Below, one piece after another: positions 51,740 through 63,862 of a DNA stretch of 64,000 bases; position 1 is the stretch's first letter, and the number at the start of each line of letters is the position of its first letter. The translations under genes and the position numbers were made by a program. Under the pieces are notes generated by a model. That model made no database searches. It worked only from the letters and a program-made list of their open reading frames with translations, and was not told where the DNA came from. The DNA comes from CALANV01 sp036381615 (GTDB taxonomy: Bacteria; Pseudomonadota; Alphaproteobacteria; CACIAM-22H2): contig DASVCL010000027.1 of assembly GCA_036381615.1 (NCBI GenBank), positions 1-64,000 of the forward strand, written 5' to 3'.

Positions 51740-52252
51740 ATGACGATGAATCGCGACGTTGTCGCCACCCTTTGGTGCGCCCTGACGAACCGGCTGAACC
51801 TGTTTCCCATGACGCTGATCCTGCTGATGGCGCGCATCGGCGTCGCCATGGTGTTCTGGAAATCCGGCCTGACCAAGGTGGTCACCGGCGAGTCCGGCAT
51901 GTGGCCGGTCTTCCCGCTGCAGGTTTCCGATAGCACCTTCACGCTGTTCGAGAGCGAATACATGGTGCCGCTGCTGCCGCATATGCTGGCGGCCTGGCTG
52001 GCCTCGCTCACCGAGCTTGGCATGTCGCTGCTGCTGATCCTCGGCCTGGCCAGCCGCTTTGCCGCCGCAGCCCTGCTCGGCATGACCCTGGTGATTCAGG
52101 TCTTCGTCTATCCGGGCAACTGGCCGGACCACATCTTCTGGGCCGCCGCGCTGGCGCTGATCCTCACCCGCGGCGCCGGAGCGATCTCGCTCGATGCATT
52201 GATCGCCAGCCGGACCGGCGTGGCGGCGCGGCCTCAGCCGAGCCAGGCATAG
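51740..52252 (+). CDS. DoxX family membrane protein
   Basis: A 170-residue integral membrane protein with four hydrophobic helices. MARIGVAMVFWKSGLTKV at the start of the DoxX domain and AAWLASLTELGMSLLLILGLASRFAA mark the family. DoxX proteins often close bufferin-type operons, and a redox or export role is possible but unproven. ATG 51740 or 51746 both follow GAGGAGAG. The last 19 bases overlap the convergent amidohydrolase gene. Confidence 0.88.
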   Translation: MTMNRDVVATLWCALTNRLNLFPMTLILLMARIGVAMVFWKSGLTKVVTGESGMWPVFPLQVSDSTFTLFESEYMVPLLPHMLAAWLASLTELGMSLLLILGLASRFAAAALLGMTLVIQVFVYPGNWPDHIFWAAALALILTRGAGAISLDALIASRTGVAARPQPSQA

Positions 52253-53496
52253 GCCGCGGTCAGCATGGCCTCAATGCCGGCTTTCAAAGTCGGATGAACC
52301 ACCGGGGCGAAGAACGGCGAATGGTTGACTGGGATCGGCTCGCCGCCGGCCTGCGCGGCGGCGAATTTGCCGGGGTCGGTGCCGCCGACCCACCAGAAGA
52401 CGGAGGGCACGTTCCAGGCCGTGCCGAACAGGCCGAAATCCTCGCTGCCGGATAGAGGCTCCATCGCCATCATGCGTTCGGCGCCGAACTGCGCCGTCAT
52501 CGCCTCGACGGTGCGGCCCATCGCCGCCTCGTCGTTGACGGTGAGCGGGAATCTGCTGATCTCGCGAAACTCCGGCGGCTTCGGCGCGCCGGAGGCCATC
52601 GCCTCGGCCTCGATGATGCGCTTGACCGAAGCCAGCACGCGGCTGCGCACTTCCTCCTTGAAGCTGCGGATGTTAAGCCGCAGCAAGGCTTCGTCCGGGA
52701 TCACATTCTCGTTGAACCCCGATTGCAGCGTCCCAACGGTGACCACCGCGCTGTCGGCCATGGCGACTTCGCGCGAGACCACCGTCTGCAGCCGCATCAC
52801 GGTGGCCGAGGCCATCACCACCGGATCGACGCCGTTCTGCGGCATCGAGCCATGCGCGCCGCGGCCGGTCAGCTTGACCTCCCAGCTATCGGCCGCCGAC
52901 ATTGCCACGCCGGCCCTGTAGCCGATCATGCCGGCCGGGATCGGAATCAGATGCTGGCCCAGGCAGACATCCGGTCTGGGGAAACGCTTGACCATGCCAT
53001 CGGCCAGCATGGCCGCCGCGCCGGCGGCGATTTCCTCGGCCGGCTGGAACACCGCCATCACCGTGCCGCGCCATAGATCGCGCGATTCCGAGAGCAGCTT
53101 GCCGACCGCCATCAGCCAGGTGACATGCATGTCATGCGCGCAGGCGTGCATGATCGAGACCGACTGGCCGAAGCGGTCCGTGCCGGTCTGCTGGCTGGCG
53201 TAAGGCAGGCCGGTCTTTTCCTTCACCGGCAGGCCGTCCATGTCGGCGCGCAGCAGGATGCAGGGCCCCTCGCCGTTTTTCAAAAGGCCCACAACGCCGG
53301 TCTTGCCGATGCCGGCATGCACCTCGAAGCCGTGCTGCTCCAGCCATTTGGCGGCAATGCCTGCGGTGCGCACCTCCTGCATCGACAATTCCGGATGGGT
53401 ATGCAGATCGATATAGATGCGCTCCAGCTCCGGCAGCAGGGCTTCGATGCGGCCGAACACCGCCGCCTTGTCGGTCTTGCTGGTCTGCACGTTCAT
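52234..53496 (-). CDS. M20 family amidohydrolase (amino-acid/peptide deacylase)
   Basis: Zinc hydrolase of 420 residues in the IAA-amino acid hydrolase/hippuricase group. It has DLHTHPELSMQE, LRADMDGLPV, the metal motif HACAHDMH, FQPAEEIAAGA (catalytic Glu) and the dimerisation domain with GRGAHGSMPQNGVDPV. ATG 53496 is chosen since the frame upstream lies in the next gene. Natural substrate unknown. It follows the small CxxC gene by 13 bases. Confidence 0.92.
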   Translation of the reverse strand: MNVQTSKTDKAAVFGRIEALLPELERIYIDLHTHPELSMQEVRTAGIAAKWLEQHGFEVHAGIGKTGVVGLLKNGEGPCILLRADMDGLPVKEKTGLPYASQQTGTDRFGQSVSIMHACAHDMHVTWLMAVGKLLSESRDLWRGTVMAVFQPAEEIAAGAAAMLADGMVKRFPRPDVCLGQHLIPIPAGMIGYRAGVAMSAADSWEVKLTGRGAHGSMPQNGVDPVVMASATVMRLQTVVSREVAMADSAVVTVGTLQSGFNENVIPDEALLRLNIRSFKEEVRSRVLASVKRIIEAEAMASGAPKPPEFREISRFPLTVNDEAAMGRTVEAMTAQFGAERMMAMEPLSGSEDFGLFGTAWNVPSVFWWVGGTDPGKFAAAQAGGEPIPVNHSPFFAPVVHPTLKAGIEAMLTAAYAWLG

Positions 53497-53509
53497 GGCT
53501 TTGATCCCA

Positions 53510-53770
53510 TCAGTGGAAGTCTTGCAAAGGCGGCGGATCGGCGCCGCGCTGGCGCGGCAGGCCGGCGCGGGCGAGCCGTGAATTCGCGCAGGCATCGTCG
53601 ATCTCGTCGAGCAAGGCGAGGATCTGCTGCGACAGCCGCAGTACGTCCGGCGGCGGCAGCGCGTCGGGATGCTCCACCAGGGTCAGCAGTTGCAGCACCT
53701 GCTTCTGCTTGGCGGCCTGTTCCGGCGTCAGGTCGGCATCGGGCGTTTCGAGATCGCACCAGCGGCACAT
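53510..53770 (-). CDS. Small hypothetical protein with N-terminal CRWC
   Basis: An 86-residue protein starting MCRWCDLETPDADLTPEQAAKQKQ. The first residues form a C-x2-C that could bind metal, followed by a helical segment (VLQLLTLVEHPDALPPPDVLRLSQQILALLDEID). No further Cys or His cluster is seen, so metal binding would need a partner. It is 31 bases downstream of the MFS gene stop and 13 upstream of the M20 gene. No family recognised. Confidence 0.55.
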   Translation of the reverse strand: MCRWCDLETPDADLTPEQAAKQKQVLQLLTLVEHPDALPPPDVLRLSQQILALLDEIDDACANSRLARAGLPRQRGADPPPLQDFH

Positions 53771-53801
53771 GACCTGATTTGACAGGATCGTCCGTTGGCG
53801 G

Positions 53802-55049
53802 TCAATCAGCCTTTGCGGACTTCTGTCTTGCGGACCATAGCAGGGCAATTGGTCCAAGCAGCGCGCCCGCCCCCATTACCGCCAGGCCGAGCCCCCAGGT
53901 CAGGACGCTCTCGCCGCCCAGCCGGGTCTGCGCCAGATCCAGGGCAAGGCCGACGACAATCGGCCCGAGCACCGAAATGCCGAAGCCGAGCGTGGAATGC
54001 AGGGCCATGGTCGAACCGCGATGCTCGGGCTCGGCTGCGGCCAGCATCCCGGCGGTGAGCGCGCCGGAATCGCCGCCGATGAAAACGTAGTAGACCGTGC
54101 AATAGACCAGCGCGATCCAGACCGGCAGAGCCGCCGTGAATCCCACCGCCAGGCCGAGCAGCCCGGAAATCCCCATGATCAGCACCAGGGCGCGGCGCCG
54201 GCCGATCTTCAGCGCCAGTTCGTTGCCGAGCAGGCTGGCCGGCAGGCCGATCAGGGTGATGATGGCGGCGATCACGGTCGGGCTCGGCAGCCGGGCCGAC
54301 AGCATGGCATCATGCGCCAGCAGGAAAACCAGGAAGGCGGTCAGCCAGGCGCGCATCGCCGTCAGCTCGAAACCATGAGCCGCATAGCCGATGATGTAGC
54401 CCATCGCATTGCGGTTGCGCAGCACCGGACGCAAGGCGAAGAAGGCGGCCTTGCCCTCGCGGATCGGCGCCTTCGGCTCGAGCAGCATCCAGGCGAGGAT
54501 GGCGGAGAGCAGCGAACAGAACCCCACGACGGCGAAACTGATGCGCCAGCCATAGGCTTCGGAGAGCAGGCCGGTGACGGTGAAACTGAGCGAGATCGCC
54601 ACCGAATAGCTGGCCGTATAGAAGGTAACGGCGCGGCTCTGATCGCCGCCCTTCAGGCGGTCGGTCAGGGCGCGCAGGCCCGGCATGTAGACCGCAGCCT
54701 GCCCTACCCCGCCGATGGCGCGCAGCAGAATGCCGGACCAGAAGCCGTCGGCGAAGGCGGCAAAAGCGAGCGTCGCGACACCCGTCACCGCACAGCCGAG
54801 CACGAAGATGCTGCGCGCGTCGTAGCGGTCGGTCAGCGCCACGGCCGGCGTCACCAGCAGCATGTAGCCGAGGTAATAGACGCCGGCGATCCAGCCGGCC
54901 TCTGCGTTGCTCAGGTCCCAGGCGGTGATGAACTCGGGCATCAAGGCCGGGAAGCTGGCGATGGGCAGAATCGCCAGCACCTCCAGCGCGGACAGCAGCA
55001 GGATCAGTTGACGTGAGGACATGCCAGGAGGGGCTTGCCGGAGAAACAT
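53802..55049 (-). CDS. MFS transporter
   Basis: A 415-residue permease with about 12 hydrophobic segments. Helix 1-2 carries PALMPEFITAWDLSNAEAGWIAGVYYLGYMLLVTPAVALTDRYDARSIF, where the usual GxxxDRxGRR signature is replaced by ALTDRYDARS, and GNELALKIGRRRAL follows mid-protein. Substrate unknown. ATG 55049 and ATG 55022 both lie before helix 1, and neither has a good ribosome-binding site. It is divergent from the Tat hydrolase gene. Confidence 0.87.
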   Translation of the reverse strand: MFLRQAPPGMSSRQLILLLSALEVLAILPIASFPALMPEFITAWDLSNAEAGWIAGVYYLGYMLLVTPAVALTDRYDARSIFVLGCAVTGVATLAFAAFADGFWSGILLRAIGGVGQAAVYMPGLRALTDRLKGGDQSRAVTFYTASYSVAISLSFTVTGLLSEAYGWRISFAVVGFCSLLSAILAWMLLEPKAPIREGKAAFFALRPVLRNRNAMGYIIGYAAHGFELTAMRAWLTAFLVFLLAHDAMLSARLPSPTVIAAIITLIGLPASLLGNELALKIGRRRALVLIMGISGLLGLAVGFTAALPVWIALVYCTVYYVFIGGDSGALTAGMLAAAEPEHRGSTMALHSTLGFGISVLGPIVVGLALDLAQTRLGGESVLTWGLGLAVMGAGALLGPIALLWSARQKSAKAD

Positions 55050-55191
55050 CTGGGGGATTTTTGCAGGGAAGACTTTGCTGGGAAAGAGCGGCGGACGTGT
55101 TATCGTTGCCCTGCAGTATCGACCGTTCTCGCCCAAACCGCCAGAGGCAGACCCCCTGCCGCAGGCGGGGGCCAAAGCAAAAGGGGATATC

Positions 55192-56550
55192 ATGCGACTG
55201 CCCGTGACCCGCCGCACCTTCCTGCAACGCTCCGGCCTGCTCGGCTCGGCCGCCCTCTTCTCGCCGCTGCTGGCCTGCGCACCGCGTTACGAACAGGCCA
55301 CGCCGATCGTCTTCGTGCACGGCAATGGCGATACCGCCGCGCTGTGGCACACCACATTCTGGCGCTGGGAAACCAACGGCTTCGAGCGCGACCGGCTCTT
55401 TGCCATCGATTTCCCGTATCCGCTGGCGCGCAGCAACGACAACAATGCCCAGCGCCTGCATTCCTCGACTTTGGATCAGCGCGAACAGCTCGGGGCCTTC
55501 GTTGCCGAGGTCAAGCGCCGCACCAATGCGCCGAAAGTCGCCCTGGTCGGCTCCTCGCGCGGCGGCAACGCGATCCGCAATTACATCAAGAATGGCGGCG
55601 GCGCCCAGCATGTCAGCCATGCCGTATTATGCGGCACGCCCAATCATGGCGTCCTTGTCTCCGACAAGATCCTGATCGGCAGCGAGTTCAATGGCGCGCA
55701 GCCTTTCCTGCGGCAGCTCAATGCCGGCAGCGAGATCGTACCCGGCATCGCCTGGATGACGACGCGCAGCGACCATAACGACAAATACGCCCAGCCCGAT
55801 GGCCGCTATCTCGGCATGCCGGGCCAGCCGACCGGCGTCACCTATGAAGGCCCGGCGCTGGACGGGGCGAAGAACGTCGTCCTGCCGGACCTGGATCACC
55901 GCGAGACCGCCTTCCACCCGCAGGCCTTCGCCGCCATCTGGGCCTTCATCATGGGCGGCGAGCCAGGCACGACCGGGATTGCGGCGGAACCGGCGCCGGT
56001 GCTGAACGGCAAGGTCAATGGCATGCCGGGCGGCGTGCCGACCAATCTTCCCGTCAACGGCGCCATTGTTGAAATCTACGAAACCGACCCGAAAACCGGC
56101 ATGCGCCGGCACCGGGTGCACCGGCAGGAAACCGGCCCGGACGGCTATTGGGGTCCGTTCCGCGCCTCGCCGCGCGCGACCTATGAATTCGTCATCGCCA
56201 CGCCGGACGCGCCGATCACGCATATCTACCGCTCGCCGTTTCCGCGCTCGTCCTCGATCGTCCATCTGCGGCCGGGCGTGCTGAGCGACAAGGACAAGCT
56301 GGCCGGCAGTTCGGTCACCCTGAGCCGCCCGCGCGGCTATTTCGGCAAGGGCCGCGATACCGTGACCATCGACGGCAAGCCGGCCGAGGGCATCCCCGAC
56401 GGCGTGCCGAGCGTGTCGACCTCGACCTTGCGGCTGCCGCCCGGAGCGCCGCAGCGGCCGGTTGCCTGCCGCTTCAACGACGAGACCATCGTGGCGCAAT
56501 CCTGGCCGGTGGCCGATAACCGCGTGGTGATCGCCGAACTGCATTATTGA
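55192..56550 (+). CDS. Tat-exported alpha/beta hydrolase lipoprotein with C-terminal beta domain
   Basis: A 452-residue predicted extracytoplasmic esterase. A twin-arginine signal (TRRTFLQRSGLLGSAALFSPLLAC) ends in a lipobox-like LLAC, so a Tat-exported lipoprotein is likely. The hydrolase core has HGNGD (oxyanion region, 43-47), nucleophile motif GSSRG at 120-124 (Ser 122) and LPDLDHRETAFHPQAF supplying a probable acid and His. Residues beyond about 265 form a beta-rich, Pro/Thr-rich domain (GAIVEIYETDPKTGMRRH) resembling carboxypeptidase-regulatory modules. Substrate (ester, polyester) unknown. Confidence 0.82.
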   Translation: MRLPVTRRTFLQRSGLLGSAALFSPLLACAPRYEQATPIVFVHGNGDTAALWHTTFWRWETNGFERDRLFAIDFPYPLARSNDNNAQRLHSSTLDQREQLGAFVAEVKRRTNAPKVALVGSSRGGNAIRNYIKNGGGAQHVSHAVLCGTPNHGVLVSDKILIGSEFNGAQPFLRQLNAGSEIVPGIAWMTTRSDHNDKYAQPDGRYLGMPGQPTGVTYEGPALDGAKNVVLPDLDHRETAFHPQAFAAIWAFIMGGEPGTTGIAAEPAPVLNGKVNGMPGGVPTNLPVNGAIVEIYETDPKTGMRRHRVHRQETGPDGYWGPFRASPRATYEFVIATPDAPITHIYRSPFPRSSSIVHLRPGVLSDKDKLAGSSVTLSRPRGYFGKGRDTVTIDGKPAEGIPDGVPSVSTSTLRLPPGAPQRPVACRFNDETIVAQSWPVADNRVVIAELHY

Positions 56551-56589
56551 GGAAAGGCAGTCGGGCGAATTTGAGGATTGCCTCCTGCC

Positions 56590-56665
56590 GCTCCCGCGCC
56601 GGCGTGCGCCCAGGGCCAGAGGCCCGGGCGCCGCCGCCTGAATGCCGGCTGAGGCGGGCATGGCG
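56590..56665. repeat. Dispersed GC-rich repeat after the hydrolase gene
   Basis: CTCCCGCGCCGGCGTGCGCC, a GGGCC-AGA-GGCCC hairpin, and CGCCTGAATGCCGGC match the style of a common proteobacterial intergenic repeat whose minus-strand reading contains 'MPASAGIQ'. No gene is expected here. Confidence 0.4.
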
Positions 56666-56719
56666 AATCTTTGCGACTAAAGACGCTCCAAGCCCCTGAA
56701 GATGGGGTATGCTGGCGCG

Positions 56720-57178
56720 ATGGGCATCACCTACGACCTCTCCGTCACGCTCCGTCCGGCGACGACCGCCGATCTCGATTTCGTCTGGCGCGTCTATGCG
56801 GAAGGGATCGGGCCGTATCTTTCCGCCTATCAGAGCTGGAAGACCGTCGAGCAGAAACCGCGCTTCGCCCGCATCTACGATCCGCGCCATTCCGCCATCG
56901 TGCTCTGCGAAGGCGCGGATGCCGGCTTCCTTACCACGGTCGGCTACGAGAATACCATCGTGCTGCAGCAATTCTTCATCGCCGAGGAATTCCGCAGCCA
57001 GGGGCTGGGCAGCACGCTGCTCGGCCGGCTCCGCGAGGAATGGGACGAGATGGCTCAGCCGGTCTCGCTCGCCGTCCTCAAGAACAACCCGGCGCAGCGG
57101 CTCTATCGCCGCTTCGGCTTCTCGGTCTATTGGCAGAACGACAGCCGCCTTTTCATGGTGCGGCGGCCGCGGGGGTAA
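56720..57178 (+). CDS. GNAT family N-acetyltransferase
   Basis: A 152-residue acetyltransferase. TLRPATTADLDFVWRVY opens the fold, LQQFFIAEEFRSQGLGSTLLGRL is the acetyl-CoA pyrophosphate loop (Q/RxxGxG/A), and LAVLKNNPAQRLYRRFGFSVYWQ ends it. Substrate unknown. ATG 56720 is preferred over 56702, as it is closer to the first strand. It converges on lpd, with a terminator between. Confidence 0.86.
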   Translation: MGITYDLSVTLRPATTADLDFVWRVYAEGIGPYLSAYQSWKTVEQKPRFARIYDPRHSAIVLCEGADAGFLTTVGYENTIVLQQFFIAEEFRSQGLGSTLLGRLREEWDEMAQPVSLAVLKNNPAQRLYRRFGFSVYWQNDSRLFMVRRPRG

Positions 57179-57193
57179 ATTCCGCAGACCGGC

Positions 57194-57219
57194 AAAAAGG
57201 GCGGCGCAACGGCCGCCCT
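57194..57219 (-). terminator. Intrinsic terminator after lpd
   Basis: AGGGCGGC (57198-57205) pairs with GCCGCCCT (57212-57219) around a 6-base loop. On the minus strand the stem is followed by TTTTT. It lies 26 bases past the lpd stop, between convergent genes. Confidence 0.8.
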
Positions 57220-57244
57220 CTTCGCCTGCGACAGGGCGCAGCCT

Positions 57245-58648
<1,404 letters not shown>

Positions 58649-58674
58649 CGCTCACTCCGAATTCTGTGGTCTTG

Positions 58675-58703
58675 AAAAAACAGCGGGCCCGCAGGCCCGC
58701 TGT
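58675..58703 (-). terminator. Intrinsic terminator between sucB and lpd
   Basis: ACAGCGGGCC (58680-58689) pairs perfectly with GGCCCGCTGT (58694-58703) around CGCA. On the minus strand the stem is followed by six T residues. It lies 23 bases after the sucB stop and only 26 bases before the lpd start codon. Confidence 0.85.
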
Positions 58704-58725
58704 ACGCTGTATTTCCGGCTCGCTC

Positions 58726-59964
58726 TCACATCTCGAACAGCAGACGCTGCGGGTCCTCGATGCATTCCTTCACGCGCACCAGGAAGCTGACCGCCTCGCG
58801 GCCGTCGATGATGCGGTGATCGTAGGTCAGCGCCACGTACATCATCGGCCGGATCACCACCTGGCCGTTGATGGCCATCGGGCGCTCCTGGATCTTGTGC
58901 ATGCCGAGGATCGCCGATTGCGGCGGATTGATGATCGGCGTCGACATCAGCGAGCCGAACACGCCGCCATTGGTGATGCTGAAGCTGCCGCCCTGCAGTT
59001 CGTCGATACCGAGCTTGCCGTCACGGGCGCGCCTGCCGAGATCGACGATGGTCTTCTCGATGCCGGCGAACGACAACTGGTCGGCATCGCGGATCACCGG
59101 CACGACCAGGCCGGTCGGCGTCGAGACGGCGCAACCGATGTTGAAATAGTTCTTGAAGACGATCTCGTCGCCCTCGATCTCGGCATTCACCGCCGGGAAT
59201 TCCTTCAGCGCCTGCACGCAGGCCTTGACGAAAAAGGACATGAAGCCGAGACGCACGCCGTGCTTCTTCTCGAAGCCCTCGACGTACATCCTGCGCGCCG
59301 CCATCAGCGCCGACATGTCGACCTCGTTGAAGGTGGTCAGCAGCGCGGCGGTATTCTGCGCCTCCTTCAAGCGACGGGCGATCACCTGGCGCAGCTTGGA
59401 CATGCGCTGGCGCTCTTCGCGCTCGGCATTGGCGCGCGGACCGGCGGGAACCGCCGGACGGGCCGCCGGGGCGGTCGCCGTGCCGCCGCTGAGCAGGTCC
59501 ATGACATCGCCCTTGGTGACCCGGCCGCCCCTGCCGGTGCCGGCAACGCCCGAAAGATCGACGCCCTTTTCGGCCGCCATCTTTGCGGCGGCCGGCAGAG
59601 CCTGGCCGGCAGCCGAACCGGATTGCGTCGCGGCCGCCTGGCCGGCCGTCGCCGGCGCGGGCGCCTGGGTCTGCACCGGCATCGCCGCGGCGGGCTTGGC
59701 GGCAGGCTTGGCAGCCGGCGCGCCGGCGCCGGCATTCAGCGTGGCCAGCAGATCGCCGACCTGCACGGTGGCGCCTTCGGCGGCCAGCACCTCGGCCAGG
59801 GTTCCGGCTTCGGGTGCATTGACCTCGACGGTGACCTTGTCGGTCTCGAGTTCGACCAGCAACTGATCGCGGCCGACCGCCTCGCCGGCCTTGACCGCCC
59901 AGCGGCCGACCGTGGCTTCGGTGATCGACTCCGCCAATTGCGGGACGCGAATTTCGACTGCCAT
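58726..59964 (-). CDS. sucB: 2-oxoglutarate dehydrogenase E2, dihydrolipoyl succinyltransferase
   Basis: Core of the 2-oxoglutarate dehydrogenase complex. The 412-residue product has an N-terminal lipoyl domain with the lipoylated Lys 43 in LETDKVTVEV, an Ala/Pro linker, the E3-binding domain (ALPAAAKMAAEKGVDLSGVAGTGRGGRVTKGDVM) and a catalytic domain with YDHRIIDGREA (catalytic His) and the C-terminal LLFEM. One lipoyl domain only. It follows sucA after 51 bases. Confidence 0.97.
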   Translation of the reverse strand: MAVEIRVPQLAESITEATVGRWAVKAGEAVGRDQLLVELETDKVTVEVNAPEAGTLAEVLAAEGATVQVGDLLATLNAGAGAPAAKPAAKPAAAMPVQTQAPAPATAGQAAATQSGSAAGQALPAAAKMAAEKGVDLSGVAGTGRGGRVTKGDVMDLLSGGTATAPAARPAVPAGPRANAEREERQRMSKLRQVIARRLKEAQNTAALLTTFNEVDMSALMAARRMYVEGFEKKHGVRLGFMSFFVKACVQALKEFPAVNAEIEGDEIVFKNYFNIGCAVSTPTGLVVPVIRDADQLSFAGIEKTIVDLGRRARDGKLGIDELQGGSFSITNGGVFGSLMSTPIINPPQSAILGMHKIQERPMAINGQVVIRPMMYVALTYDHRIIDGREAVSFLVRVKECIEDPQRLLFEM

Positions 59965-60015
59965 TTCTTAATTCCCTTATCTAAAGACGCCCCTCGACTT
60001 AACGCCCGGCCGAAC

Positions 60016-62889
<2,874 letters not shown>

Positions 62890-62927
62890 CTGATGGGGCG
62901 GCCCGGATCATCGGCCGGGGCGCCGTT

Positions 62928-62937
62928 GGGTATACCC
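62928..62937. promoter_or_regulatory. GGGTATACCC palindrome near the predicted sucA transcription start
   Basis: A perfect 10-base palindrome lies about 14 bases downstream of the candidate sucA -10 element, at a position where a bound repressor could block initiation or early elongation. No regulator is assigned. Confidence 0.35.
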
Positions 62938-62950
62938 CGTCGTCGTACCC

Positions 62951-62979
62951 TTTATATGGGCGGGTGCAGCCCGCTACAA
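62951..62979 (-). promoter_or_regulatory. Candidate sucA promoter
   Basis: Minus strand TTGTAG (62974-62979), 17-base spacer, TATAAA (62951-62956). The -10 is strong, the -35 moderate, and the spacer contains a CGGGCTGCACCCG inverted repeat. It begins five bases after the sucD stop. Confidence 0.45.
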
Positions 62980-62983
62980 AAGC

Positions 62984-63859
62984 CTAGCCCTTGAGGACCT
63001 TGAGCATCGTGCTCCCGAGCGCCGCCGGGGAATCCGCGACCCGGATGCCGGCCGACTTCATCGCCTCGATCTTGTCGCCTGCCCCGCCTTTGCCGCCCGA
63101 GATGATGGCGCCGGCATGGCCCATGCGACGTCCCGGCGGGGCCGTGGCGCCCGCGATGAATCCGACCACCGGCTTCTTAACCTTGGAGGACTTGAGGAAG
63201 TCGGCTGCGTCCTCCTCGGCCGTGCCGCCGATCTCGCCGATCATTATGATCGCCTCGGTTTCCGGATCCTTAAGGAACAGCTCGAGGCAGTCGATGAAAT
63301 TGGTCCCGTTGACCGGGTCGCCCCCGATGCCGATGCAGGTGGACTGCCCCAGCCCGGCCGCCGTGGTCTGCGCGACCGCCTCGTAGGTCAGCGTGCCCGA
63401 CCGCGACACGATGCCGATCTTGCCCCGGGAATGGATGTGGCCGGGCATGATGCCGATCTTGCATTCGCCCGGCGTGATGATCCCCGGGCAGTTCGGCCCG
63501 ATGAGGCGCGTCTTGGAGCCCGCCAGCGCCCGCTTGACCCGGACCATGTCGAGCACGGGGATGCCCTCGGTGATGCACACGACGAGCGGGATCTCGGCGT
63601 CGATCGCCTCGAGGATCGCGTCGGCCGCGAACGGCGGCGGCACGTAGATCACCGAGGCATCGGCGCCGGTTTTGGCCACCGCCTCGGCGACGGTGTCGAA
63701 TACCGGCAGGTCGAGATGCTTCGTCCCGCCTTTGCCCGGCGTGACGCCGCCGACCATCTTGGTGCCGTAGGCGATCGCCTGCTCGGAATGGAACGTGCCC
63801 TGAGCGCCGGTGAAACCCTGGCAGATGACTTTCGTGTTCTTATCGACGAGAACGGCCAT
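62984..63859 (-). CDS. sucD: Succinyl-CoA synthetase alpha subunit (ADP-forming)
   Basis: Catalytic subunit making ATP or GTP from succinyl-CoA. The 291-residue product starts MAVLVDKNTKVICQGFTGAQGTFHSEQAI (CoA-binding), then GGVTPGKGGTKHLDLPVFDTVAEA, LIGPNCPGIITPGECKIGIMPG, GIVSRSGTLTYEAV and the phosphorylated His in GHAGAIISGGKGGAGDK near 247. It is 3 bases downstream of sucC. Confidence 0.97.
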   Translation of the reverse strand: MAVLVDKNTKVICQGFTGAQGTFHSEQAIAYGTKMVGGVTPGKGGTKHLDLPVFDTVAEAVAKTGADASVIYVPPPFAADAILEAIDAEIPLVVCITEGIPVLDMVRVKRALAGSKTRLIGPNCPGIITPGECKIGIMPGHIHSRGKIGIVSRSGTLTYEAVAQTTAAGLGQSTCIGIGGDPVNGTNFIDCLELFLKDPETEAIIMIGEIGGTAEEDAADFLKSSKVKKPVVGFIAGATAPPGRRMGHAGAIISGGKGGAGDKIEAMKSAGIRVADSPAALGSTMLKVLKG

Positions 63860-63862
63860 CGC

